DNA of 42,159 bases, taken from the NCBI GenBank assembly GCA_015061185.1, contig SUWZ01000030.1:1-42159 (forward strand), in the 5' to 3' direction. The translations under genes were made by a program, and so were the position numbers. Below, one piece after another: positions 17,906 through 26,108 of this stretch; the first letter of the stretch is position 1; every line of letters starts with the position of its first letter. The DNA is from Bacteroidales bacterium (GTDB lineage Bacteria; Bacteroidota; Bacteroidia; Bacteroidales; Paludibacteraceae). Below the pieces are notes generated by a model. That model had not been told where the DNA came from. It worked only from the letters and a program-made list of their open reading frames with translations, and searched no databases.

Positions 17906-17965
17906 TGTATCATAATTGTCAATTGCTTTTCTTTTTTGGAAAGGTTAATTGTAAATTATGGTACA
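17906..17965 (+). terminator. Long imperfect hairpin after proS
   Basis: TGTATCATAATTGTCAATTGC (first 20 bases from 17906) pairs with the inverted segment at 17944-17965 over about 21 positions with a few mismatches, around a 17-nt loop. No clean T-run follows on the plus strand. It may end the proS transcript or protect its 3' end; it lies only 22 bp before the next gene, so it could also act in that gene's leader. Confidence 0.45.
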
Positions 17966-17987
17966 TTGTTTCTAAACTGACAATACA

Positions 17988-19190
17988 ATGAAAAGGATAC
18001 TATTCTCCCTACTCTATTTATGCTCATGTTGGGCAATTTACTCAAATGATAGTGATATTGACTCATTAACAAATCTATGCCAACATGAACTAATCAATAA
18101 AAGAGACAATCGTTCTCCTTTCTTTCTGCAAAAAGAGTCTCAACTACTAATGGAGGAAGAAAAGGGGTTGTACTTTTATCCTTCTACTGATGTATTTGTC
18201 AGAGATGCTGAATATTTCCTTCCAATGACCAAAGGATACACCACATTAGGTTTTCATCTCAACCCTTCTTTTGCCTATAAATTCAATGATAAGGCTCGCA
18301 TTGAAGTAGGTGTACATCTTGTTGGAATAGCCGGGGACAAAAAGGGAATCCGAAGAGTTTTACCCATCGTCAGATTAGAATACAAACCGGTAAAATGGCT
18401 TCATATTGTTGGGGGAACTTTATACGGCAATTTATCTCACGGAATATATGAACCTATGTACGATTTTGATAGGTATTTCTATTCTAATCAAGAAATGGGA
18501 TTGCAAATTCTTACAAATACTCATTACTGGGAGGCAGATATTTGGTGTAATTGGGAACAGTTCATTGTACCCAATGATGATTTTCAAGAGAAATTCACTT
18601 TCGGTTGGAAAAACAATCTAAAATTACCCTTAAATAATATAGAACTTTCTATTCCTCTCGACCTCATGGCTAATCACAGAGGGGGACAATATACTTCGCT
18701 CAAAGATACATGTATAGAAACATTGATAAACATAGCGGTTGGATTGAAGGGGAAATTCATTGGAAATGAGAAAATACATTTTACCGGGGAAGTTCCTTTT
18801 TTTCTGTTTAAAAATCAATCAAACAAAGAACATATACACACTTCCTATCCTCAAGGATGGGGCGTTTACCCAATGTTTACCATTCAAAATAATCCGATAA
18901 AATATGAACGAAATCAATGGCTCGTTAATTTAGGCTTCTGGTTAGGGAATAAATACATATCCGGAAGAGGAAGTTATTTATTCCAATCATGCTCTCTCTT
19001 TGACCCATTATACCGTAATGAAACAAGAAAAATGGGGACTGCTAAAATTTATTACGGACATCAATATAAAGGCTTGAAACTGGGTGTTGAATTTCAAGCC
19101 TACTATGATATAGAAGAAAAAGGGATAGATTACTCTGCCGGAATCTACTTAAATTTCAACAGAAGATTTAAAATTCATAGCTGGAAGTAG
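17988..19190 (+). CDS. Predicted outer-membrane beta-barrel protein
   Basis: Function not recognised; 400 aa. A signal peptide is clear (MKRILFSLLYLCSCWA...). The rest is rich in alternating hydrophobic/polar strands with many Tyr and Trp, for example RIEVGVHLVGIAG and LKLGVEFQAYYDI, and ends in a strand with aromatic residues close to the C-terminus, as outer-membrane barrels do. No porin, TonB or T9SS motif was seen. It probably sits in the outer membrane; substrate unknown. It has no co-directional partner downstream. Confidence 0.6.
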   Translation: MKRILFSLLYLCSCWAIYSNDSDIDSLTNLCQHELINKRDNRSPFFLQKESQLLMEEEKGLYFYPSTDVFVRDAEYFLPMTKGYTTLGFHLNPSFAYKFNDKARIEVGVHLVGIAGDKKGIRRVLPIVRLEYKPVKWLHIVGGTLYGNLSHGIYEPMYDFDRYFYSNQEMGLQILTNTHYWEADIWCNWEQFIVPNDDFQEKFTFGWKNNLKLPLNNIELSIPLDLMANHRGGQYTSLKDTCIETLINIAVGLKGKFIGNEKIHFTGEVPFFLFKNQSNKEHIHTSYPQGWGVYPMFTIQNNPIKYERNQWLVNLGFWLGNKYISGRGSYLFQSCSLFDPLYRNETRKMGTAKIYYGHQYKGLKLGVEFQAYYDIEEKGIDYSAGIYLNFNRRFKIHSWK

Positions 19191-19222
19191 TAAATAACAG
19201 TGTGCCCCCCTATAATAATAAC

Positions 19223-19783
19223 TTATTCATCAATCGTTTTTTTAGGTTTAATTTCAAAAGCCATCCATATCCACGTAAATCCCCAATATATCATCAAAAT
19301 AGAGGAAACCATCACAATGCCCAACATAGAAAACAGCGGAAACGCCAAAAGAAAAATTGAAATTATTAACAACAATATTCCATTAAAAAGGTAAAGTCCC
19401 CATTGCCGATGATTGTTTTTCATTTTCATTGAGGCTCTAATATAAATAATACCTCGATAAAACAATATAATTGCAAATAAAACAGTCAAAAACAACTCTG
19501 ATATATTAACATTAAGAACTAAATAGGCTCCTAAAATAATATCCAACAATCCTGCTATAAACAATAATCTCCACCCTTTAACATCTCTATCATTAGTAGC
19601 AGTCATCATTTGAAAAATCCCTCCCACAAGAAGAGAAATGCCAAATAACGAGGCAATAAATAAATAGGCTTGAGAAGGTTGAAACGCAAAATATATTCCC
19701 ACTAAAAGTGAGATAATTCCCCAAACGAGCAACCATTTCCATTGGGAAAGATAGCCCCAAAAATTCAGATATTGATTTTCCAT
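19223..19783 (-). CDS. HdeD-family (DUF308) membrane protein
   Basis: Small integral membrane protein, 186 aa, made of about six hydrophobic helices in three pairs, the pattern of the HdeD/DUF308 family. Repeated WxxxxGIxxLLxGIxxxxxP-like units are visible (WLLVWGIISLLVGIYF; LLFIAGLLDIILGAYL; LYLFNGILLLIISIFL). HdeD is linked to acid resistance in E. coli, but the role here is unknown. The frame opens at 19816; ATG at 19783 (MENQYLNFWGYLSQWKW) looks more natural because the first residues of the longer form are unlike the family. Confidence 0.75.
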   Translation of the reverse strand: MENQYLNFWGYLSQWKWLLVWGIISLLVGIYFAFQPSQAYLFIASLFGISLLVGGIFQMMTATNDRDVKGWRLLFIAGLLDIILGAYLVLNVNISELFLTVLFAIILFYRGIIYIRASMKMKNNHRQWGLYLFNGILLLIISIFLLAFPLFSMLGIVMVSSILMIYWGFTWIWMAFEIKPKKTIDE

Positions 19784-19871
19784 AACAACAATAATTTTTC
19801 TATTAAACAATACCAATAACCAAAAGTTGGGTAAGTTTGAGGTGAAAGATAATAAAAAAAATCAAACAAAA

Positions 19872-20624
19872 TCAAAGGTTTAAAGAATCATTTATAATCT
19901 CATACGCAATATTTATCTCTTTAGACTTGGCTACTGCTTCTTCTAATCGACCTTTATCCCCTTTTTCAAAACGATCCGGATGATTCTGAAACATCAAATA
20001 TCTGTAGGTTCGCTTAACCTCTTCGTATGCAGTATTCGGCTTAAGACCTAAAACAGCGTACGCATCTATAAGGCGTTGAGATGGAGAGGAAGAGAAGGTA
20101 GAACTATTTTTATACTCAATGAAATATTTTTTATATTCGTCCAAAAATCGATCATAGTCAGACTGCTTTACCGTTCTTTCCATTATAATCTTTAGCACCT
20201 CCAATTCGGCAGGATAAATTCCCTCATTCTGAATTGCAATGTCAAAAAGGAGTTTAACCAAAGCTACCCGATCTTTGTATTCAAGAAATTCACGAGCATC
20301 AAAACTTCTCTTATGAATATTTAAATTACGCTTTTTCAATAAAAGCATTACTTCTTCATCAACAACATTACTAACATATTTATATTTATCACCACAAACA
20401 CTTTTAACGTAATTATGTATAAGAGCTTTTACCTTAGGATTATAATCACAATTATACTTAAGAATGATAGTAAACAGACCGACTGAAACTTTTGCTTTAT
20501 TTATAATAAGTTCTTTTTCTGCTTTATATCCCAAATAAAAAAGTCCCCCATAAATAAAAAAATATAAAAAAAACATCACTACAGAAGACACTATATCATT
20601 CAATATTAAAAGGAGAATATCCAT
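19872..20624 (-). CDS. Membrane-anchored J-domain protein (DjlA-like)
   Basis: Probable DnaK co-chaperone, 250 aa. An N-terminal membrane segment (about residues 10-32) is followed by a helical middle part resembling the TerB-like region of DjlA. A C-terminal J domain begins with AYAVLGLKPNTAYEEVKRTY and holds the diagnostic HPD in FQNHPDRFEKGD. The J domain at the far C-terminus plus an N-terminal anchor is the DjlA plan. Neighbouring HdeD-like gene is on the same strand, 88 bp from the preferred HdeD start. Client proteins are unknown. Confidence 0.8.
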   Translation of the reverse strand: MDILLLILNDIVSSVVMFFLYFFIYGGLFYLGYKAEKELIINKAKVSVGLFTIILKYNCDYNPKVKALIHNYVKSVCGDKYKYVSNVVDEEVMLLLKKRNLNIHKRSFDAREFLEYKDRVALVKLLFDIAIQNEGIYPAELEVLKIIMERTVKQSDYDRFLDEYKKYFIEYKNSSTFSSSPSQRLIDAYAVLGLKPNTAYEEVKRTYRYLMFQNHPDRFEKGDKGRLEEAVAKSKEINIAYEIINDSLNL

Positions 20625-20768
20625 AAGAAAAAAAAATAATTTTTATCATCATTAAACAAGAAAACCAACTTAATTCAGGCTTCTTGAAAAGCAAATGCAA
20701 ATATATGAATTTATAAAAATAGTTGCAATAAATTTAAACTGGTTAATGGATTATTTCAGAGATAATAT

Positions 20769-20776
20769 TAACTTTG
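20769..20776 (+). promoter_or_regulatory. Probable -7 box of glyA
   Basis: TAACTTTG matches TAnnTTTG exactly and lies 38 bp before the glyA ATG, in the divergent gap with the J-domain gene. Confidence 0.6.
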
Positions 20777-20814
20777 CAAAAAAAAGAAAATTCAACTATT
20801 CAAACAGATAGATT

Positions 20815-22095
20815 ATGGTAAGAGACACTGCTATTTTTGAAATTATCGAAAAAGAACGTCAAAGACAATTAAAAGGTGTAGAGCTTATCGCATCAGAAAA
20901 CTTTGTTAGTGAACAAGTTATGCAAGCGATGGGTTCATGTTTAACAAACAAGTACGCAGAAGGTTATCCTGGACACCGCTACTATGGAGGTTGTGAAGTT
21001 GTTGACTTAAGTGAACAATTAGCAATAGACAGATTGAAACAAATTTTTGGAGCTGAATGGGCTAACGTTCAACCTCACTCAGGAGCTCAAGCAAATGCTG
21101 CTGTATTTTTGGCATGTATGAATGCCGGAGACAAATTCTTAGGATTAAATCTTTCTCATGGTGGACACCTTTCTCATGGTTCTCCTGTAAACTTCTCTGG
21201 TTTGATGTTTCAAGCATTGGAATACAATGTAAAAGAAGAGACTGGACGAGTTGACTATGATCAGTTGGAACAAGTGGCTCGCACAGAAAAACCTAAATTA
21301 ATTATAGCAGGTGCTTCTGCCTATTCTCGCGAATGGGATTATGCTCGTATCAGAAAAGTTGCTGATGAAATTGGGGCAATTTTCATGGTAGATATGGCAC
21401 ACCCAGCAGGACTAATAGCAGCTGGGTTGCTTGAAAATCCTGTAAAGTATGCTCACATCGTTACTACTACTACTCATAAAACGTTAAGAGGTCCAAGAGG
21501 TGGTGCTATCATGATGGGAAAAGATTTTGAAAATCCATGGGGTAAAAAAACTCCTAAGGGCGAAATCAAAAAAATGTCTGCACTTTTAGATTCTGCTGTA
21601 TTCCCAGGCATTCAAGGAGGTCCATTGGAACATGTTATTGCAGCTAAAGCTGTTTCCTTCGGAGAAGCACTTCTTCCTGAATACAAAGAATATCAACTTC
21701 AAGTGAAGAAAAATGCAGCTGTTATGGCGCAAGCTTTTATGGATAAAGGTTACAAAATTATCTCTAACGGAACTGATAACCACTCTATGTTGGTTGACCT
21801 TCGTCCTAAATTCCCTGAACTAACAGGAAAGGTTGCTGAAAAAGCTTTGGTTGCTGCTGATATCACTACTAACAAAAACATGGTTCCATTTGATTCTCGT
21901 TCTCCTTTCCAAACTTCAGGATTACGCTTTGGAACTCCTGCTATTACTACTCGTGGTGCAAAAGAGGAATTAATGGTGGAAATTGTGGAGATGATTGATA
22001 CTGTTCTTAATGCTCCTGAATGTGAAAAGACTATAAAAGCTGTTAGAGAAAAAGTTAATTCAATTATGAGTGATTACCCTCTATTTGCATGGTAA
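20815..22095 (+). CDS. glyA: Serine hydroxymethyltransferase
   Basis: PLP enzyme that converts serine and tetrahydrofolate to glycine and 5,10-methylene-THF; 426 aa. Motifs: [10 protein letters not shown] at the start, [42 protein letters not shown], and the PLP lysine K222 in [11 protein letters not shown]. The C-terminal part has [22 protein letters not shown]. Codon use looks like that of highly expressed genes here, as in rpsB and tsf. Monocistronic: own promoter and a strong terminator. Confidence 0.97.
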   Translation: MVRDTAIFEIIEKERQRQLKGVELIASENFVSEQVMQAMGSCLTNKYAEGYPGHRYYGGCEVVDLSEQLAIDRLKQIFGAEWANVQPHSGAQANAAVFLACMNAGDKFLGLNLSHGGHLSHGSPVNFSGLMFQALEYNVKEETGRVDYDQLEQVARTEKPKLIIAGASAYSREWDYARIRKVADEIGAIFMVDMAHPAGLIAAGLLENPVKYAHIVTTTTHKTLRGPRGGAIMMGKDFENPWGKKTPKGEIKKMSALLDSAVFPGIQGGPLEHVIAAKAVSFGEALLPEYKEYQLQVKKNAAVMAQAFMDKGYKIISNGTDNHSMLVDLRPKFPELTGKVAEKALVAADITTNKNMVPFDSRSPFQTSGLRFGTPAITTRGAKEELMVEIVEMIDTVLNAPECEKTIKAVREKVNSIMSDYPLFAW

Positions 22096-22115
22096 TTTCA
22101 CTTACTCAGGATATC

Positions 22116-22158
22116 AAAAAAAATGGTGCTACTATATAAAATGTGGTGCCATTTTTTT
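22116..22158 (+). terminator. Intrinsic terminator of glyA
   Basis: AAAAAAAATGGTGCTAC (22116-22132) pairs with GTGGTGCCATTTTTTT (22143-22158) around a 10-nt loop, with a few G-T pairs, ending in a T-run. Confidence 0.85.
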
Positions 22159-22328
22159 GTATCCTACAATTAACTTAAAGTTGTATTTCCTAAAAATCAA
22201 TATATAAAATTACTTGATATAATTAACAAAATTATATTAAATCTCTTGAAAATAAGGATGATATAGATAAAAATATTCGGCTAAATGTTTCTTATTTAAC
22301 GGATTTTTACCTATATTTTTTTAAAGAG

Positions 22329-24023
22329 ATGAAAGGAGTAAGCGTTCTCCAAAAACAAATTATCATAGACCCAGACGAGATTCGGAAATTATTAGCTCCT
22401 TGGGGTTATGATAAGACTAACGTGGTCGAATTTTATGATTTGAGCGGTGAATTGAACGATAAGGTTTTTGAGTTGGTTAAGGAGCAAATGAAAGCCATTG
22501 GAGAAAAGAATATCGTTTTTGTTACAGGTGCTCCGGCTTCGGGTAAGTCGAGGGCTTTGAAAAAAAAAGAGATCGCAGAAATGATTAAATTTGATTCATA
22601 CGCTGTTGTGTATGATTCGCAAATGAGGGACTTTGATTATTTTTCTGGGAAATTTACCAATCCTCTTTTGAATGATGGATTTGAAATTGGTTACATTCAA
22701 GTTTACAACGCCCCATATACCACGTTTCAAAATATGCTCAAAAGAGGAATAGATGATGGGAGATTTCTTCCTTGTTTCGCCTTTTTAAATGGATTGACCG
22801 CCCAACGTGACAGGGCAGAGGTGATTCTGAAAAAGTATAAAGACACAAAGAATTTCACCTATTTTGGTGTGGATAATTCGAATAATGAGACAAAAAAGGA
22901 AATCGTTTTGCTAAAAGAGGCGATGACCTTGTTTGATTATAATATAACTGTAAATTTAATTGACAAATTTTTAACTTATGGAAGAGAGCTATTACGACAA
23001 GAAAGAGAGAGAGTTGAGGGAACAAGGTCGATACAAGGAACTCGACAAAATGTTTCTCGAGGAAATCGGATTTCAGGAGATAATGCCGACGGAAGAAATA
23101 ATGAAGCTGCCATTGCCAATGTCTTACGAGGACTACTTTATGTTAAAGTGGCGTTACATGTACAATACCGGAAAGGCTTATTGCACGATGCCGGAACCAT
23201 GGAAAACCCAATGGTTGGAGTGGGAACGCAAGGAAATGAAAAGACATGGGATTTTCCCATACTAAAAGAAATCGAAGCGGATATTGTTAAACTAAAACAC
23301 AAGAAAGATAAATCCGAACAAGAACATGAGATTCTTGAATTGGTTTATCTTGCGGAACAAATTGCAGATCACCATTTGGCAAATCCCGAAAAATATCTTC
23401 CTCCTCACTATAAGGATATGCTGAGAACATCCCTTGATGAGGGGAAAGAACTTCGGGAGGGTGAGTTTATCAAGTCAGAGAGAATTTTTTCACTCAAAGG
23501 CAGAGATTTTGTTATGGGAAGTGAAAAAATTACGGGACCTGATAAAGTTGCGGAAATGTTTCAACATCTAGAGAGTTTTGGAGTAGAAAACACATTTGCC
23601 GTTTTTATTCCCAAGGGGGAAGATGGCGAATCAAAGGCAATTGTACAATATCTCAGTAGCGGAGAACGTTCTTTTTCTCTCATAAATTCAGATGCAATCA
23701 TTCAGGGAGCAATCAGATGTGATGCAAAGGATGTATATTTTGTGCATAACCATCCATCCGGGAATATTGCACCAAGTCCTCAAGACATCCAAATATATTC
23801 AAGACTTTCAGAAGGATTATCATACCACGGAATAAATTTAAAAGAGGGGGTTATCATCAACACTAATACGGGTAAATACGGTATATTTACTTCAACATCA
23901 AAAGAAGAACTGAACAAAACTGCATCAGAAAAATTGCAATCATATAGCATACTGGAATTTTCCAAAACTGTTTTTAGCAAAGATTATAAGCCGGATGAAG
24001 ATTATATTCTGCAATCTTCTTGA
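22329..24023 (+). CDS. Zeta-toxin-like kinase joined to a RadC-type JAB domain
   Basis: One open frame of 564 aa that seems to join two genes. Residues 1-214 form a zeta-toxin-like P-loop kinase: Walker A GAPASGKS at 67-74 and RGIDDGRFLP at 139-148, the RxxxxGRxxP signature of zeta-like kinases in mobile 'polyvalent' proteins. Residues ~311-564 form a JAB/RadC-type metalloprotein with the JAMM motif H473-x-H475-x7-S483-x2-D486 (HNHPSGNIAPSPQD). The middle, ~217-311, is Arg/Gly/Asn-rich and unlike a folded protein; in the +1 frame it encodes a far better 95-aa protein. Removing one T from the T-run at 22968-22972 would end the kinase at 214 aa with TAA. Likely part of a mobile or phage-derived cassette, intact or decaying. 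No MobA or transposase is nearby. Confidence 0.65.
   Translation: MKGVSVLQKQIIIDPDEIRKLLAPWGYDKTNVVEFYDLSGELNDKVFELVKEQMKAIGEKNIVFVTGAPASGKSRALKKKEIAEMIKFDSYAVVYDSQMRDFDYFSGKFTNPLLNDGFEIGYIQVYNAPYTTFQNMLKRGIDDGRFLPCFAFLNGLTAQRDRAEVILKKYKDTKNFTYFGVDNSNNETKKEIVLLKEAMTLFDYNITVNLIDKFLTYGRELLRQERERVEGTRSIQGTRQNVSRGNRISGDNADGRNNEAAIANVLRGLLYVKVALHVQYRKGLLHDAGTMENPMVGVGTQGNEKTWDFPILKEIEADIVKLKHKKDKSEQEHEILELVYLAEQIADHHLANPEKYLPPHYKDMLRTSLDEGKELREGEFIKSERIFSLKGRDFVMGSEKITGPDKVAEMFQHLESFGVENTFAVFIPKGEDGESKAIVQYLSSGERSFSLINSDAIIQGAIRCDAKDVYFVHNHPSGNIAPSPQDIQIYSRLSEGLSYHGINLKEGVIINTNTGKYGIFTSTSKEELNKTASEKLQSYSILEFSKTVFSKDYKPDEDYILQSS
22978..23265 (+). CDS. Hidden small gene inside the zeta/JAB frame
   Basis: A 95-aa protein read in the +1 frame relative to the surrounding ORF. 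It starts with ATG three bases after a TAA in its own frame (22972-22974) and looks like a real protein: acidic/basic helical N-terminus (MEESYYDKKERELREQGRY), then a Trp/Tyr-rich part with MSYEDYFMLKWRYMYNTG and PEPWKTQWLEWERKEMKRHG. The same bases in the long frame give an unlikely Arg/Gly/Asn-rich stretch. Function unknown. No ATG-started JAB gene begins after its stop, so it may once have been fused to the JAB domain through a one-base shift near 23255-23265. Confidence 0.6.
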   Translation: MEESYYDKKERELREQGRYKELDKMFLEEIGFQEIMPTEEIMKLPLPMSYEDYFMLKWRYMYNTGKAYCTMPEPWKTQWLEWERKEMKRHGIFPY

Positions 24024-24266
24024 CATATTGCAGAATATTTATCAAGGCTGCGATTTGGTGAAAGTGGCAAAATTGGGTATTTGCTTGTAAACAAAAAGTT
24101 GAATATTATAGGAAATTTCTTTCTACAAGCATGTGATATAAATCTTTCAAACAAAGATATGATTGTACAAGAGATAGCAGATAATGCAATACGATATTCC
24201 GGTTCAGGAGTCTTTCTATATGGACGATTCGATATGAATCCGTCTATTCTGCAAATCAATTATTAG
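24024..24266 (+). pseudogene. Second, degenerate JAB-like domain after an in-frame TGA
   Basis: Directly after the TGA (24021-24023) the same frame stays open for 80 codons. The product (HIAEYLSRLRFGESGKIGYL..., then LLVNKKLNIIGNFFLQACD and IVQEIADNAIRYSGSGVFLY) follows the strand-strand-helix-strand order of the first half of the preceding JAB domain, with RFDMNPS where HNHPSG would be, so the metal-binding histidines are lost. It has no good start codon of its own (only a TTG at 24081). It is either a remnant cut off by a nonsense mutation or the tail of a read-through product. Confidence 0.5.
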
Positions 24267-24311
24267 AATCATAACACCAATTACCAATTTTTAGTAAAAC
24301 AAAGCTGTTAA

Positions 24312-24341
24312 TTGCGACGTTTTAGGTACATACTAACTTTA
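24312..24341 (+). promoter_or_regulatory. Probable promoter of the YtxH-like gene
   Basis: TTG (24312-24314) lies 19 bp before TAACTTTA (24334-24341), close to the Bacteroidetes TTG-N19-21-TAnnTTTG pattern. The start codon of the gene follows 13 bp later. Confidence 0.5.
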
Positions 24342-24354
24342 AATATATATAACC

Positions 24355-24627
24355 ATGAAAAATTTAAATTGCCTATTAGCTCTTGTTGGAGGAACTGCAA
24401 TCGGAGTCATTACCGGTATGTTGGTTGCACCCAATAAAGGAGCAGAAACAAGATGTAAAATCAAACATTTGATGAGGAAACAAAAACACTTTGCAAAAGA
24501 ACATATTGTTGAATTCCTTAAAAACAAAGGGATCACAATCTCTGATGAAGAATTAAATCAATTATTTCATCATTGCAACTGTGAGTGCGATTGCGAAACC
24601 AAACAAGAGGAAAAATCGCAAAATTAA
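24355..24627 (+). CDS. YtxH-like small membrane protein with Cys-rich tail
   Basis: A 90-aa protein. The first 30 residues form one glycine-rich membrane helix followed by MLVAPNKGAETR, the signature of YtxH/general-stress-like proteins. The middle is basic and helical. The tail HHCNCECDCETKQEEK has four closely spaced Cys and two His, which could bind a metal; this is not a usual YtxH trait. Function unknown; YtxH proteins are often stress-induced. It stands alone, downstream of the zeta/JAB cassette. Confidence 0.75.
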   Translation: MKNLNCLLALVGGTAIGVITGMLVAPNKGAETRCKIKHLMRKQKHFAKEHIVEFLKNKGITISDEELNQLFHHCNCECDCETKQEEKSQN

Positions 24628-24687
24628 AAACTAAGAACGAAAGTAAACTATGAAAAAAAGTATCTAAACCTTCACTTTCGTTAAAAA

Positions 24688-24760
24688 GTGTGTCATAATG
24701 AGAAACAGAAAAAAGGTACTAAAAAATTCCCTTTCTTCCAATTCATACATTATGACACAC
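24688..24760 (-). terminator. Probable terminator of aguB (minus strand)
   Basis: GTGTGTCATAATG (24688-24700) and CATTATGACACAC (24748-24760) form a perfect 13-bp stem with a 47-nt loop. On the minus strand it is followed by TTTTTAA, so it would end transcripts of aguB; it may also stop the YtxH-like gene from the other side. The large loop is unusual for an intrinsic terminator. Confidence 0.6.
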
Positions 24761-24817
24761 ACTCATTTAGATAAACTCATCACAAACAGGTGTTAGTATG
24801 AAACAAGAACACCTCCA

Positions 24818-25693
24818 TCAGTCTCGATAACGTTTAACAATATCTCCATAAAAATCTATCCTTCTATCTCGCAAAAAAGGCCAAATACGACGAACACTTT
24901 CTGAACGTTCTAAAGAAACCTCCACAACTGCTATTTCTTCTTTTTCATCAGAAAGAAGTTCAAGAATTTCACCTTGTGGTCCCGCCACAAAACTACTTCC
25001 CCAGAATTGGATACCATTCGTTTGATGAGAAGGATCTTCCTCCCACCCTACACGATTAACAGAAATAACAGGCAACCCGTTGGCTACAGCATGACCTCTT
25101 TGAGATATTGTCCATGCATCCCGTTGACGAGTTTTCTCTGCTTGGGTATCAGTACTCTCCCACCCAATTGCAGTAGGATAAATCAATATATCAGCCCCGG
25201 CTAACGCCATTAAACGAGCTGCTTCTGGATACCATTGATCCCAACAAACCAAAACGCCTAACTTCCCAAGAGAAGTTTGAATTGGCTGAAAGCCTAAATC
25301 CCCCGGAGTAAAATAAAACTTTTCATAATATGCCGGATCATCAGGAATATGCATTTTACGATACTTGCCGGCAATCGTTCCATCTTTTTCTATTACAACG
25401 GCTGTGTTATGATATAATCCAACAGCACGTTTCTCGAAAAGAGAAAGTACCAAAACGACGCCTAACTCCTTTGCTAACGCCCCAAAATCAGTTGTTGATG
25501 GTCCAGGAATTGTCTCAGCCAAATCAAATTGGTCTGTATCTTCTGTTTGGCAAAAATAAAGTCCATTATGCAATTCTTGCAACACAATCAACTGAGCTCC
25601 TTTCTCTGCACATATACGAATGTTCTGCATCAACTTTGCTTTATTTGCAAGAATATCACTTGAATTACTTTGTTGAATCAAACCTACTTTCAT
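24818..25693 (-). CDS. aguB: N-carbamoylputrescine amidohydrolase
   Basis: Nitrilase-superfamily enzyme, 291 aa, that converts N-carbamoylputrescine to putrescine, CO2 and ammonia. The catalytic triad is complete: E40 in VLQELHNGLYF, K113 in GKYRKMHIPDD, and C150 in LGVLVCWDQWYPEAARL. The motif DDPAYYEKFYFTPGD and length fit AguB rather than other nitrilases. Its pathway partner aguA lies upstream on the same strand, 787 bp away across a repeat cluster. Confidence 0.93.
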   Translation of the reverse strand: MKVGLIQQSNSSDILANKAKLMQNIRICAEKGAQLIVLQELHNGLYFCQTEDTDQFDLAETIPGPSTTDFGALAKELGVVLVLSLFEKRAVGLYHNTAVVIEKDGTIAGKYRKMHIPDDPAYYEKFYFTPGDLGFQPIQTSLGKLGVLVCWDQWYPEAARLMALAGADILIYPTAIGWESTDTQAEKTRQRDAWTISQRGHAVANGLPVISVNRVGWEEDPSHQTNGIQFWGSSFVAGPQGEILELLSDEKEEIAVVEVSLERSESVRRIWPFLRDRRIDFYGDIVKRYRD

Positions 25694-25710
25694 AATCTAT
25701 AATAATAATT

Positions 25711-26107
25711 AAGAAGTTGTTTAAATTTAATTTTAAAAAAAAAATTTAGAGTTTCACTCTCTATTTTCGGCTTCTTTGAGATTCTTTTAGGTGGGTTCTA
25801 TAAATTCATTTCGAGGAATTTTTGAATTTATTTCGTGTAAATTGCTGAGCGAAAGAAGGAAGCAGTGCGAGCACTGTGACCGACTGACAAGCAGCAAATT
25901 GCCGAAAGAAATCAAAAATTACCGAAAAGTTTATCAACCTCCAATTTTCACTTTTTAAATTTTAAACGGTGAATTTATAGAACTCACCTTAAACCTATTT
26001 TTATTCTCCTTTTTTGATAATAGTCCACTATTTTCTGCAAAAGAAGACTAAAAATAGATTTAAAAATCTCTCTCAAATATGCTCGAAATAAAATTTAAAC
26101 AACTTCT
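25711..26107. repeat. MITE-like element, full composite copy
   Basis: The outer inverted ends are perfect over 17 bp: AGAAGTTGTTTAAATTT (25712-25728) and AAATTTAAACAACTTCT (26091-26107). Inside, at 25789-25989, lies the 201-bp inner element with ends AGGTGGGTTCTATAAATTCA and TGAATTTATAGAACTCACCT, an 18-of-20 inverted match. The core holds a CAGTG-CGAG-CACTG hairpin. No coding capacity. This copy is the best reference for the family in this window. Confidence 0.88.
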
Positions 26108-26108
26108 A

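Noticed and set aside
19200-19394. 64-aa plus-strand ORF after the outer-membrane gene
   Set aside because: Lies opposite the HdeD-like gene end and has no family features.
22217-22237. ATATAATT-AACAA-AATTATAT palindrome before the zeta/JAB cassette
   Set aside because: A simple A/T stem of 8 bp is expected by chance in this base composition; no second site supports an operator.
24339-24536. Minus-strand ORF opposite the YtxH-like gene
   Set aside because: Antisense of the glycine-rich helix; the plus-strand product matches a known family and has a promoter.
25330-25695. 121-aa plus-strand ORF opposite aguB
   Set aside because: Antisense shadow of conserved nitrilase codons, with low-complexity composition.
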